Below, piece after piece: positions 39,401 to 46,162 of a stretch of 64,000 nucleotides of DNA (the first letter of the stretch is position 1; each line of letters opens with the position of its first letter). The stretch comes from Aureibacter tunicatorum (GTDB taxonomy: Bacteria; Bacteroidota; Bacteroidia; Cytophagales; Cyclobacteriaceae): positions 1,426,001 through 1,490,000 of the forward strand of contig NZ_AP025305.1 in the NCBI RefSeq assembly GCF_036492635.1. The letters are read 5' to 3'. The notes beneath the pieces are model-generated. The model was not told the DNA's origin and made no database searches. It saw nothing but the letters and a program-made list of their open reading frames with translations. Made by a program: the position numbers and the translations under genes.

Positions 39401-40103
39401 TGCCGCGGATGTGAACTTAGCAGGTTCAAGTTACGCTTGGGAAATTTTGAAAGATGGAGAGTCTGTATCAACAGAAATTTCAGAAAGCTTTGATTATACT
39501 TTTGCGACAGCTGGTAACTACGAAGTGAAGCTGACTGTTAATAATAACGGTCAAACAGTTGTAGCTGATTCGAAAACGTTCGATGTGGCTAAACTTGAGC
39601 AAAGCTTGACTTTGAATGAAAGCTCAATTGAATTGTTTATTGATGAGAATTTCGAAATTCTAGTAACAGGTGCGCAAACAGCATTGTCATTTAAAGGTGC
39701 GGACGATAATATAGCGACTGTAGATGCTGAAGGAAATATTACAGCGATTAGTCCAGGAACAATTATGGTTACTGTTGTTGCTGAAGGTACTTCAGAATAT
39801 GAGGAAGCTCAAGCTACGATAGAGATTACTGTAAAAAGAAATAATGATATCGTTCTAGGTGCTTCTGATTCAATTGCAGAAATCATTTCGGTTTATCCGA
39901 ATCCATCGAATGGTAATTTCACATTGAAATTGCCTAAAGGAGTAAGCAAAGGGAAAGTTGAATTATGGGATGCTTTAGGAGGTCATGTGCTTACAGATGC
40001 ACTTAAAACTAACTATAGCTTTACAAATTTAACAACAGGAGTTTACTTCTTGCGTGTATACGTTGATGGTAAGTCCACAGTATTGAAGCTTTATATTCGT
40101 TAA
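33456..40103 (+). CDS. Giant secreted M43-type metalloprotease with five tandem repeats, PKD, ASPM-like, Big-like and T9SS sorting domains
   Basis: 2215 residues. A signal peptide ends near GHGALAQ (about residue 26). The protease domain carries the Zn site HEVGHYLGLYH at about residue 264 and fits the M43/cytophagalysin family. Residues about 367-1740 hold five tandem units of about 265-285 residues, each opening with an N-D-G motif and closing with a Y-G-W-I then A-Y-N-x-x-P-x-x-P-I-K-A-G pattern. Then come an ASPM/SPD-2-like domain (FGEMSVGEPDL...), a PKD domain (SWSWKVDG...), a PKD-like domain and a Big-2-like domain. The last 70 residues (VYPNPSNGNFTLKL...) form a type A T9SS sorting tail, so the protein should be exported and surface-attached. 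Confidence 0.9.
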   Translation: MVKLSTKLFCFFCYCLVAIGHGALAQKQKIETAVPEKHQETHQISCGTHELTEEFLEAHPEIKLEEEKFQELIKSAKRDQQNRRSSRASETEYTIPVVFHSYHPNDPYSVFPIEQAQDVIQMLNEDFNAENADFSDIDPDFQTIAADVGIRFELAKFDPDGNPTSGITYTVTDDAAYNDGGFRDTPFKEKKYWPRSEYMNVWVVGSIDDSPYASGYAYRPTTVTGEPTKDGIVYNRRYLGRDGIGSSETEVTGPNAHMARVMTHEVGHYLGLYHTFEGGCSGLGDRIDDTPATTQAFDCEREFYPCDPAVKANIENYMGYHSCTRMYTNGQKLAMRTAMESSASDRDNLTTAENLLKTLGYGLSASRLEYSRQILSEAIANDGSIEGEIEVSLIGGNASFVISSGNLSEGTHFTASNIPAGLNVQITVVDAKKASIQFTGNASAHEQVNTLHDIGISFRAAAFVGEDFNQMKSVENNSISLMFKDVYRIVHIDISPDRISHEGDERVNISPEDAFGNLLFRPYYRSYQQDSALYVQSNGMYFVGVADLTKDHVLPLAEGTEIGASSNWDTEFQDRRFPLIWKEDVYHDWESVDAYMGIQITKDGLPHYGWIHLKVSAAGDSLTVFDYAYNEEPYAPIKAGETESPIVTYSQQHYWESLDNDGSIKTEAFVDLVTLDEEFSMSSGTLQAGTHYRVNNVPSGLSVKVEAIHKKRLKVSFEGNATIHDASASVSNFTFELLDPVFNTSRASDILNTRITDFKISFYNDFKIVHRTYAPTEVYNANNVWKILGFKEEGDLSTDFGNGSFAFQNQYTYNFNLYPYDGGSVAAVLDGDKPMVSLITAGEEIGDMTSWIRGSSEYDDRLYVKNDNYLVWKGKTGFVGFRMEKDGLYHYGWIKISLSDAGTDLIVHEYAYNTKPLEKIIAGDIGNGNLVASGLDFKESYDNDGSIRESSTMGITLLGDGFSEVAGTILTENTHFRVNNLPQGLSVEAEVTSSTTLEITLTGNASAHEIKGEVQNVSISFLNAAFVSGNASSVNNSTISGINIIYLDPYKVIFTPADPSAYVNTERTMDNLDRFEGHARMDDSGFTLYYDSDSLRFISYEKPLVVNGDGKTISLITEGTLIDESLNFQNGKPQGQRNPFDANEWKNKTGFIGVKFTKDGRFHYGWYEVEVDAKGETLTLLGWAYHNKPETPLMAGEGKRLLEHNSVSGYYEKNSNVGELDNSNPLIITTVGQGWSQEVGNVLASSHYDFTNIPAGITPVITILTENTAQLTFNGNANFHASGNTVQNAKLSFNASAFDGVADISDVRNNGFNLMLGFADDFGITYVDIDDQTLSASNTIVQFTLDEAYADTDLRLDFYSDNFNVTFQDNDNFIVVLDSVFTYEPGWSYVKTHDFGDLIGGSSTFGETSYNPYLRDPSYFNTWVDKVNYLGFKWMKADQPYYGWIRFDVNADGSQFTVKEFAYQNSAYFPIKAGYRNPGLSFSSKAFNETLQNDGRLDPTGITITLIGDEFSQTSGELDASSYSITNVPAGFTPKLTVLGKDKARLVLEGQVSAHASSNQVSNISLQFFDSAFLSGDANILENHEINDIKVVFYDAFEIIYEDRRSENISGDQEIPMSDPIWQDAGQYWEYKVYPSYVYLASNQAVEYIGTGGERATALKADQIVDGSSNYEKGSRAYLQDRYGFTEDETSYLGIRIKSEGEYYYGWIHIRTSNFNDNGVPQTITLLEHAYNSQPNAPIKTGQTEYQGKPTLAIRESSLYLNSSDAISFGEMSVGEPDLTKMFYLENIGNEVLTLTGSVNDFITLEGDDIDAFEVVQTNLKENVAIGESLSFEVSFKPSTEGEKSAKLILNSNDPNFPMFSLNLNGTAKAPVDVIEPVVEITSTPAVVNDEINILSGQSVDFMDASTNTPTSWSWKVDGEEMGTDSNFSYTFANAGEFNVELTASNSAGSATKSVKVIVTSALTASISTDFMNLKVGDIRALAADVNLAGSSYAWEILKDGESVSTEISESFDYTFATAGNYEVKLTVNNNGQTVVADSKTFDVAKLEQSLTLNESSIELFIDENFEILVTGAQTALSFKGADDNIATVDAEGNITAISPGTIMVTVVAEGTSEYEEAQATIEITVKRNNDIVLGASDSIAEIISVYPNPSNGNFTLKLPKGVSKGKVELWDALGGHVLTDALKTNYSFTNLTTGVYFLRVYVDGKSTVLKLYIR
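34555..38690 (+). repeat. Five-unit tandem protein repeat within the giant protease
   Basis: Units begin near 34555, 35396, 36256, 37066 and 37888, with lengths of about 800-860 bp. Recurrent landmarks are an NDGS-like phrase, GTHFxxxNIPxGL, a short FxGNAxxHE segment and a terminal HYGWIxxxVxxAG. The DNA is diverged between units, so the duplication is not recent. Boundaries are approximate. Confidence 0.85.
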
Positions 40104-40408
40104 AAAATATTAAGCTCTAAAATAGAAATGAACCTCAAGCCTTTGATTAGGCTTGAGTTTTTTTTATGTTTATTGCCACCATTTTTTTGTGTAACGGATA
40201 TGATGTTAAAAACTGAAATTTGAAATCCTTGTATACGATAGATTAAATATAGACTTCTTTAATCAAATACGATTTGCTTTTGAAAAGCACTCATTTTTTA
40301 GGATTTGATACTGTGAAATTGTTGTTAATTATTGTGAAATAATTAACATGATTGCTCTTCAATGAATATCTTTAAATTTAAAATATATGGTTATTAATTT
40401 ATATTTCA
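40104..40408. terminator. Spacer with rho-independent terminator
   Basis: CTCAAGCCT (40134-40142) pairs with AGGCTTGAG (40149-40157) followed by T8, ending the giant gene's transcript. The remaining 250 bp are AT-rich with no supported gene. Confidence 0.8.
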
Positions 40409-41465
40409 ATGATAAGGTATTTAACGCTTTTACTTTTAGTGTGCTCCCAAGCAACTGCTCAACAAATCGAGACCATTTGAGGCAAAAGGTTCAAAAAATC
40501 ACAGTATCACTCATTTTCGAGTGTCAGGAGAAAAGGGCGATGTGGATTTTATGGTTTATGGTGATGATTTGAAAGATAAAAAGCCAGTGTTAATGTTTTG
40601 TCAGGGTTCTCTGCCTAACCCTTTGATCGAAAGAAGAAAGGATCAATCGTTGCATCTGTTCGGTGGAGGAATAGTGAATTTTGATTTTCTTAAATGGCAT
40701 GAAAAATATCATATTGTCTTCATAACCAAGCCCATAACTCCAGTTGTTGTTGTTCATAATGAAATAGACTCTCGCTATTGTTATGTGAAAGACACAGCCA
40801 ATGCTATGCAATTTTGGAGAGAGTATGGGAATCATGATTTTATTGAAAATTATGTGGATCGGGGGACAAGAGTATTGGACTATTTGAAAAAGCAGGAATG
40901 GGTAGATGCTTCGAGGATAGTTTAGTTTGGGCATTCGCAAGGAAGCACCGAAGCAATGTATTTAGCACTAGCTGATTCTTCGATTACCCATGTTGGCTTG
41001 TCCGGATTTAGCCCGTCTGGAAGAATACAGCAGTATATCCGGCAGGCTAGAAAAGACGCTGAAATGGGAAGGATAAGTTGGGAAGAAGCTGAGGAGAGGA
41101 TGAACTTTCAATATGAAAGCTTTAAGAAGTACCATAGCTCTGATACTACAGCAAATAGGTCACTCTTTATTTCTTGGAAATCTTTTTCTAAGGACCGCAG
41201 AGCTGATTTGTTAAAAATAGATCAACCTATTTATGTCGTGTTCGGGACTTCTGATATCGTCTCAGATGATTGCGATTACCTTCCTTTGGATTTTATAGCC
41301 GCAGGGAAAAAGAACCTTACCATCAAAAGATACTTCAATATGGAACATAATTATTTTGAGCTTGATGAAAATGGCGATAGGGATTATGATAAATTTAATT
41401 GGCCTAAAATGATGGATGGTTTTTGGAGTTGGGTGGAGGCTAAGAGCGATGAAAAAGTGAATTGA
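40409..41465 (+). pseudogene. Alpha/beta hydrolase, broken by a frameshift and a nonsense codon
   Basis: A signal peptide starts at ATG 40409 (MIRYLTLLLLVCSQATAQQ). That frame stops at TGA 40475-40477; the homologous frame resumes about one base off at FEAKGSKNHSITHF. A TAG at 40923-40925 then interrupts the gene immediately before FGHSQGS, the nucleophile elbow (GxSxG). Downstream the fold continues to the acid and His region (VVFGTSDIVSDD; FNMEHNYF). Both lesions are directly visible. Sequencing error is possible for one but unlikely for both. Confidence 0.82.
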
Positions 41466-41609
41466 TATATTGCTTTATTTAAAATCAACTTGGCGTTCAA
41501 ATTAAAGTAAATATCTCACGAATTATTAGTTGAGAAACAGTATCTTTTAAGAGTTGAAGTGAGACTTATTCGAATAAACTCTGTCTGGTTAATTCAAGAG
41601 AAAAAAGAA

Positions 41610-42173
41610 TTAAAATATCATTACCAGACTTGTAAATCCATGCTGAGGGACTAGTTCCAAATCCTTGTTAAACGACTTCATTTTTATGCTATTTACCTTT
41701 AGAGCGTTTGTACTCAATGACTTTCTTTCACAATTCATAACATACCGAAGTGTCCTTCTCATGGATACAAAGTTCTTTAATTGTATTGACTTTAAGTATA
41801 TATTTTTGTTGTTTTCAAGGATGATGTTAATTTTTTCACCTTTATAATTTATTACTGAAGAAACATCAGCATGTTTGACATTGAATTTGTCTGTACTTAT
41901 TTGGAAGTCGATTATTTCTGATAATTTAATTTTTTTGTTTTTATGTACCCTCCTTATGATGATTTGATTTTCATAAATTTCGACTTTCTTCCAATCGAAT
42001 AATATAATAACACCAAGTGTGAAAAAGGTAAGTAAAATAAATGATAAACCTATTATATTTCCGTTTGAATAATATACTGAGCCGAACCCAATGGATATGA
42101 AAATAGCGGTTATTCCAATAAATTGATTAAACAAGGTAGGTTTAGATTCGAATATAATTGGATTGTTTTTCAA
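41610..42173 (-). CDS. Membrane protein with PH-like C-terminal domain
   Basis: 187 residues, apparently from a TTG. Two adjacent membrane spans occupy about residues 14-58 (IGITAIFISIGFGSVYY and GLSFILLTFFTLGVIILF). They are followed by a beta-rich soluble region with DWKKVEIYENQIIIRRVH, which resembles bacterial PH-like domains. No family is assigned with certainty. The region is AT-rich and accessory in character. The gene stands alone, convergent with the pseudogene. Confidence 0.6.
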   Translation of the reverse strand: MKNNPIIFESKPTLFNQFIGITAIFISIGFGSVYYSNGNIIGLSFILLTFFTLGVIILFDWKKVEIYENQIIIRRVHKNKKIKLSEIIDFQISTDKFNVKHADVSSVINYKGEKINIILENNKNIYLKSIQLKNFVSMRRTLRYVMNCERKSLSTNALKVNSIKMKSFNKDLELVPQHGFTSLVMIF

Positions 42174-42630
42174 TTTTCTTTAATGTCTGTTCGGAAAAAT
42201 CTTTCGTTTACTAGTAATCGATTTACGATAAAACTTAAATAAAAAATATCTTATCAGAATATTTAGAGAGGAAATCTTAGCTAGCCATTAATATTACGAA
42301 TTTAATTGTTAATCTATTATGGATTAGGGTAGTTTGTGTGATTAGTGTTTATGTTTATTCATATAATTATATTTATTTTTTAATAAAGCTTTTTTTAATT
42401 ACTTATTAAAGAAATATGCATTTAACTCCATATTCCTGATTTGATCTTTCAGAAGATTGAAATTACTGTGATAGTGTTTGCAATCTCAAGTTGATTATAA
42501 TAGTGTGGCAATCAAGATTTTTTTTAGAGCTGGTTAGGTTGATTTTAGTTTATACTTATCGAATTTTAATTGTTTTTTTATTTATCTTACCAAAATATAA
42601 TAGTGAATATATTGATGAAATTTGTAGAGT
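42174..42630. other. AT-rich intergenic region
   Basis: About 457 bp with no supported gene, RNA or terminator. The base composition is lower in GC than the core genome to the left. It ends in a GAAT tetranucleotide array. Confidence 0.45.
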
Positions 42631-42654
42631 GAATGAATGAATGAATGAATGAAT
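42631..42654. repeat. (GAAT)6 microsatellite overlapping a start codon
   Basis: Six tandem GAAT units generate five ATG triplets at 4 bp steps (42633, 42637, 42641, 42645, 42649). Only 42645 opens a long frame; the one at 42633 reaches a stop immediately before 42645 (TGA then ATG), allowing reinitiation. Confidence 0.9.
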
Positions 42655-43271
42655 TTTTAAAACTGAATGGAAATAAATTGAGGTTTGCATTTTTTATTAC
42701 TTCATTGCTTTTTTTGGCGATTGTTTTAACTGTTTTGGCAATTGGTTTTGTGAATGGCAAGTTTCCTGATGAATTTTTATTGGCAACTATTTTATTAGGA
42801 GCCGGAATAGGTTTTCCTGTTTTTATTTTAACTATTACGTGTTTTGAATGGTTATCAAAGGCCAAAGTTAGAAAAAATGCATTTGCTAAAAACCCATTTA
42901 ATAAACTTGATAAAATAGGGTTTTCAAGTTTTTTGATAAATGAAAAATCAAAATGGGTTTTTACGGAAGAATCAAAAGTAGCGGTGATCAATGGCTTTAA
43001 AATAGAAGTTGAAATAACAAGAGAGAGTCCGGATATTATTCAATTCAAGGCTAAAGTGCATCGCAAAAGAATAGACTATGATGGGCTTAAACAGCTTGAG
43101 AAGTGTTTTGAGGGGTATAGTATAATTTTAGGTTATGGTGAGATAATTAAGGTGTATAATATAGATGGCGTAACGATCATGTCTCATCTGCAACTTGAGT
43201 CGGATTTAATAAAATTCACCGAACTGTTGAAAAATAAACAATTTGAACCGCAAAAGAATATTGAGTATTAA
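42645..43271 (+). CDS. Two-span membrane protein, unknown family
   Basis: 208 residues. Spans lie at about residues 14-36 and 46-66 (RFAFFITSLLFLAIVLTVLA; LLATILLGAGIGFPVFIL). The soluble remainder (about 75-208) contains FTEESKVAVINGFKIEVEIT and a possible DUF3137-like or sensor-like fold, but I cannot assign it. The start lies within the GAAT repeat. The next gene begins directly after the stop, so the two are cotranscribed. Confidence 0.65.
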   Translation: MNEFLKLNGNKLRFAFFITSLLFLAIVLTVLAIGFVNGKFPDEFLLATILLGAGIGFPVFILTITCFEWLSKAKVRKNAFAKNPFNKLDKIGFSSFLINEKSKWVFTEESKVAVINGFKIEVEITRESPDIIQFKAKVHRKRIDYDGLKQLEKCFEGYSIILGYGEIIKVYNIDGVTIMSHLQLESDLIKFTELLKNKQFEPQKNIEY

Positions 43272-43724
43272 ATGAATTTTTCGATCATATATGCTTTGAT
43301 TTTTGGTTTAGTTTCAGCGATTGCTGGATTATTATTTATTACTGAAACGTATGGTAAAGGCTGGGAATATCTTTGGCTTTCAACTGGTTTTGCCGGTTTT
43401 TTTTCAGCTTTTTTGTTTTCTAAACTGCATAACAAACATATTTATGCAGGTTTTGAGCTTGTAAAATTAGGCCTTGTTGTTGGCATTACGAGCCATTGGG
43501 TTCATTGGTATATTTCTTTATTGGTGTCTTATATCAATGTCGAGTTTTTAGGCGCATATATGTATGGAGAGCATATAGATCCTTTTGAAGGCTTGTTAGT
43601 GGCCTTTGAACTATCATTTATTAGTCTTCTTGTTTTTGGATGGATTGCAATTCCTATATCTATAGGTGTGGCATTTTTAACTAGATGGATTATCTATCGA
43701 AAAGGATTGAAAAGTATTGAGTAG
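43272..43724 (+). CDS. Four-span membrane protein, unknown family
   Basis: 150 residues, starting immediately after the previous stop codon (TAAATG). Four spans are predicted by eye (about 5-25, 38-52, 65-90 and 112-140), with few charged residues. No family is recognised. It most likely functions with the two-span protein it is coupled to. Confidence 0.65.
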   Translation: MNFSIIYALIFGLVSAIAGLLFITETYGKGWEYLWLSTGFAGFFSAFLFSKLHNKHIYAGFELVKLGLVVGITSHWVHWYISLLVSYINVEFLGAYMYGEHIDPFEGLLVAFELSFISLLVFGWIAIPISIGVAFLTRWIIYRKGLKSIE

Positions 43725-43768
43725 TTGTGATCTAATCTAAGAGATCTTAAAAAATATAAGTGAGTATT

Positions 43769-44275
43769 ATGAACACCAAAACGCATTTAAAAAATACTAA
43801 GGAGCAAGTCATTGAAGCTTTATCTAGCGAAAAGGAAGTTTTGGTGAAAGAGTTTGCAAGTATTTTACGAATCTGTTCTGATGTGTTAAATATTGAAAAG
43901 TTGCTGTTTTGGGAGGATTTGCTCAAAGAAAATGGATGGGAGTCGCTTCTAATCACAAAATCAGCAGTAAGCGAACAGTTGATTTTTTGGCGAAATTATG
44001 AGCCTTCTTTGAAAACATTATCAGCCAGTCTGCAAAAAACATGTGAAAAGGTATTTCTTTATTGGGAAGAGGATGATTTATGCGATATGCAAGGCCAATT
44101 TTATTATTACAAATTCAAAGAAACGAATCAAGTGTTTAAAGAAAGTGAGTATGGTAATTTGATAGGAGTTTCAAAAGAATTAATACAAAAGTCAGAAATA
44201 TCAATAGCTTTGATACCGGATTTGGCCTATTCCTCTTTGCTTAATATTGACTTTCATGATAGTTTGTATTATTAA
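43769..44275 (+). CDS. Hypothetical cytoplasmic protein
   Basis: 168 residues from ATG 43769 (GTG at 43760 would add three). It is a helix-rich, soluble protein with no signal peptide (LRICSDVLNIEKLLFWEDLLKENGWESLL and so on). I do not recognise the family. It is 44 bp after the two membrane genes and may form a three-gene unit with them. GC is low. Confidence 0.6.
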   Translation: MNTKTHLKNTKEQVIEALSSEKEVLVKEFASILRICSDVLNIEKLLFWEDLLKENGWESLLITKSAVSEQLIFWRNYEPSLKTLSASLQKTCEKVFLYWEEDDLCDMQGQFYYYKFKETNQVFKESEYGNLIGVSKELIQKSEISIALIPDLAYSSLLNIDFHDSLYY

Positions 44276-44442
44276 GATTGCTTTATTTTAGAATTACAAG
44301 AGGTAGGTTTTGAAAAAATATGATAGCAAATAAGAATGTAGTTTTTAGCCTTATTAAAAAGTTATGGTCAAAAGTTCAGAAACTAGTTATTTAGTTTAAT
44401 ATCGAAAAAAGGAAAATTGTGATTTATTTTTTGTATAATTAA

Positions 44443-44497
44443 AGGGAGTAAGGTAGGTTAATTTTGTAGCCTCGCTAGAAACCACACCTTATTCCCT
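44443..44497. other. Imperfect long hairpin with CTCGCTA apex
   Basis: AGGGAGTAAGGT (44443-44454) pairs with ACCTTATTCCCT (44486-44497), with one G-T pair. Inside, GGTT pairs with AACC, and at the tip TAGC-CTC-GCTA is a short stem. It lies just beyond the repressor gene's 3' end and may be a terminator, an attachment-site fold or an RNA element. Confidence 0.55.
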
Positions 44498-44509
44498 AAT
44501 TATTTCAGC

Positions 44510-44543
44510 ACCAGTTAGTTAGTGAATGTCTCGCTAACTTGGT
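44510..44543. other. Second hairpin sharing the CTCGCTA motif
   Basis: ACCAGTTAG (44510-44518) pairs with CTAACTTGGT (44534-44543) with a single bulge. CTCGCTA (44530-44536) repeats the apical motif of the hairpin at 44443-44497. The pair together covers about 100 bp at the left limit of the phage-like element. Confidence 0.5.
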
Positions 44544-44556
44544 AATCAAATTGGGG

Positions 44557-45003
44557 TTATAAAGCCATATAATAAGCGTTATTTCCCTGTGCTAAATGAT
44601 GTATTTGACTACCTATGAGCTTTCCCGGCTGTAGAGTTGAATAAGCCTCTCCGTATAATAGCTTCTTCATTCTTTCATTATTCTCTTTCAGAAAATTATT
44701 TTCTTCAATGAGCATCTTTAATAATTCATTCTGATTACTTGAAGTGCTTTTGTTTGAGTTAGTCTCACTTTCTAGTTCATTTGAATTAGTTAAGTTTTTT
44801 GACTTACCGCTTAATAACCAATTTGCATCTACATCAGGAAATCTTTGCAATATTTTTTCTAAAACCTCACTAGAAGGGGATGATTTTCTACTACCTACGA
44901 TATTTTGTATAGTAGCAGTTGGTATTCCAATTGACTCAGCAAACTTAACCCTACTCATGTTTTTCTTGAGAATAAGGTCATTTATTCTATTATTTACGCT
45001 CAT
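44557..45003 (-). CDS. Phage CI/Cro-like repressor (HTH_3) with coiled-coil C-terminus
   Basis: 148 residues. The N-terminal helix-turn-helix is MSVNNRINDLILKKNMSRVKFAESIGIPTATIQNIV followed by SRKSSPSSEVLEKIL. A Ser/Asn/Glu-rich linker and a short coiled coil (LLKMLIEENNFLKENNERMKKLLY) replace the usual peptidase domain, so RecA-induced self-cleavage is unlikely. It is transcribed leftward, divergent from a small rightward gene, and probably binds the operator cluster at 45080-45125. It marks a lysogeny module. Confidence 0.85.
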   Translation of the reverse strand: MSVNNRINDLILKKNMSRVKFAESIGIPTATIQNIVGSRKSSPSSEVLEKILQRFPDVDANWLLSGKSKNLTNSNELESETNSNKSTSSNQNELLKMLIEENNFLKENNERMKKLLYGEAYSTLQPGKLIGSQIHHLAQGNNAYYMAL

Positions 45004-45057
45004 AGTGGTATTATTTTATTTATTTTTTAATTTTCTAGATTTTGATTTGTGTTTATT

Positions 45058-45125
45058 AATTCAATTGAATTATATTCGAGTGTGCAAATCACACTAAAAC
45101 ACATTCAAATATACTAAATCACATT
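45058..45125. promoter_or_regulatory. Operator-like repeats in the divergent promoter region
   Basis: There is a 14 bp perfect palindrome (AATTCAATTGAATT, 45058-45071), an inverted repeat GTGTG-N5-CACAC (45080-45094), and three direct repeats of the form AAATCACACT / AAAACACATT / AAATCACATT (45086-45095, 45096-45105, 45116-45125). Their location between the repressor and the first rightward gene fits repressor binding sites. Confidence 0.55.
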
Positions 45126-45161
45126 AATTATTTACTTATGAAACGTTAAATATGTTGCAAA

Positions 45162-45353
45162 ATGAATAAGGAATTGGTCTATATGAGTTATAAAGACTTG
45201 CCAAAGAAAGAGAAAGGCAAAGTTGTAGAAAGGTTTGTTAAGAGATTTGAATTAGGAGAATGGTCATTTTATAGAAATTTAAGAAATAAGAGTTTTAAGC
45301 CCATTCAATTAGCTTTCATTAATAAAATCATTCGGGAATTGACTTCAATATGA
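45162..45353 (+). CDS. Small possible Cro-like protein
   Basis: 63 residues, basic and helical (YKDLPKKEKGKVVERFVKRFELGEWSFYRNL). It is the first rightward gene opposite the repressor, the position of cro-like proteins. An HTH-type reading (FELGEWSFYRNLRNKSFKP) is plausible but not proven. The downstream tRNA-like elements lie between it and the next gene. Confidence 0.55.
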   Translation: MNKELVYMSYKDLPKKEKGKVVERFVKRFELGEWSFYRNLRNKSFKPIQLAFINKIIRELTSI

Positions 45354-45424
45354 TGACTTAATGGGGTTTAAAATGGTAACCAAATACTATTTTTTAATAC
45401 AATTTAATGCTGTTAGATCCAAAA

Positions 45425-45482
45425 TCCTCGACTGGGAGCGGTTGAAAGTGATGCTGATAAGAGTTCGAATCTCTTACGAGGA
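45425..45482 (+). ncRNA. tRNA-like element 1, no anticodon arm
   Basis: Acceptor-like stem TCCTCG/CGAGGA (45425-45430 with 45477-45482). A T-arm with stem AAGAG/CTCTT and loop TTCGAAT (canonical TTCRANY) directly precedes the 3' acceptor strand. The D-arm-like part is present, but only about 58 nt separate the acceptor ends, so an anticodon arm is missing. No encoded CCA. A tRNA remnant or processing signal. Confidence 0.6.
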
Positions 45483-45532
45483 CTATTCAGAAATGTAAAA
45501 GACATTTTGTAGTTAGTGTTTTAGGTTTGTTT

Positions 45533-45589
45533 ATCCTGACTGGGTCTAGTTGGTAGTGAAGTTGAGCGAGTTCGATTCTCGCACAGGAT
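45533..45589 (+). ncRNA. tRNA-like element 2, no anticodon arm
   Basis: Acceptor-like stem ATCCTG/CAGGAT (45533-45538 with 45584-45589). T-arm GCGAG/CTCGC with loop TTCGATT. A D-loop-like phrase TCTAGTTGGTAGTG is typical of tRNA. Length is 57 nt, short by exactly about one anticodon arm. It has the same one-base mismatch position (A-A at pair 7) as element 1. It ends 22 nt upstream of the next start codon. Confidence 0.62.
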
Positions 45590-45611
45590 CAATTAAGTAA
45601 AATTGATATTC

Positions 45612-45902
45612 ATGAAACTAGTATTCAAAGAATTTAATTATCAGCAAGCCTCATTAGAGCTTTTGTCTGTTCTCAAGGATAAAGTCCGGGCATTGGATTT
45701 CTTGGATTACGTTGCAAAATTCTTTACGAAGAAGCAAGACATTATATCCTTGGTCATTTCAGATGAGAGCAATGAAGAGGTAATAAAGTGCGACACTTCC
45801 TTTACTAAGGATGAGACGATAGAAGTCTTAAAAAGCATAGTATCAGAATACGAAAACCAAAAAAATAAATCTCATGTCAAAGATCAACAACCTAGAACCT
45901 GA
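45612..45902 (+). CDS. Small phage-early hypothetical protein
   Basis: 96 residues from ATG 45612 (a TTG at 45603 adds three). Mixed alpha/beta, rich in Lys, Asp and Glu (KEFNYQQASLELLSVL and later VISDESNEEVIKCDTSF). No family is recognised. It overlaps the next gene by 29 bp, so translational coupling is likely. Confidence 0.6.
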   Translation: MKLVFKEFNYQQASLELLSVLKDKVRALDFLDYVAKFFTKKQDIISLVISDESNEEVIKCDTSFTKDETIEVLKSIVSEYENQKNKSHVKDQQPRT

Positions 45903-46104
45903 ACAGCTTGACTCAATTCAAGAGATGTTTAATGCCGACGGCTTATTAGTATTAGCTTTGGATGCAACCTCCTACGAAGGTGAAAAATGCTCCACACAGC
46001 TATATTCAAATATTCCCATTGAAAGCCGGATAATGATGCTGAAGATGGCTTTGGAGCTTGAGAAGAAAAGTTTGAGAGAGCTAACAAATTTTTCAGCCAA
46101 TTAA
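45874..46104 (+). CDS. Small phage-early hypothetical protein
   Basis: 76 residues, acidic N-terminal half and a helical C-terminus (RIMMLKMALELEKKSLRELTN). The frame overlaps the previous gene. Unknown family. It ends 14 bp before the third tRNA-like element. Confidence 0.58.
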   Translation: MSKINNLEPEQLDSIQEMFNADGLLVLALDATSYEGEKCSTQLYSNIPIESRIMMLKMALELEKKSLRELTNFSAN

Positions 46105-46118
46105 AATATTGTCGAGTT

Positions 46119-46162
46119 ATCCTGCCTTGGAGCTTGGAGGGGATCGTTTCCCCTCGCAGGAT
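46119..46162 (+). ncRNA. tRNA-like element 3, minimal
   Basis: ATCCTGC (46119-46125) pairs perfectly with GCAGGAT (46156-46162). Just inside is the hairpin GAGGGG/CCCCTC with a 7-nt loop ATCGTTT. Only 44 nt. The T-arm-plus-acceptor geometry matches elements 1 and 2, but the D-arm is largely gone. Confidence 0.5.

Noticed and set aside
33134-44300. Search for a CRISPR array
   Set aside because: No regularly spaced short direct repeats with unique spacers are present; the only tandem repeats are a GAAT microsatellite and the protein repeats.
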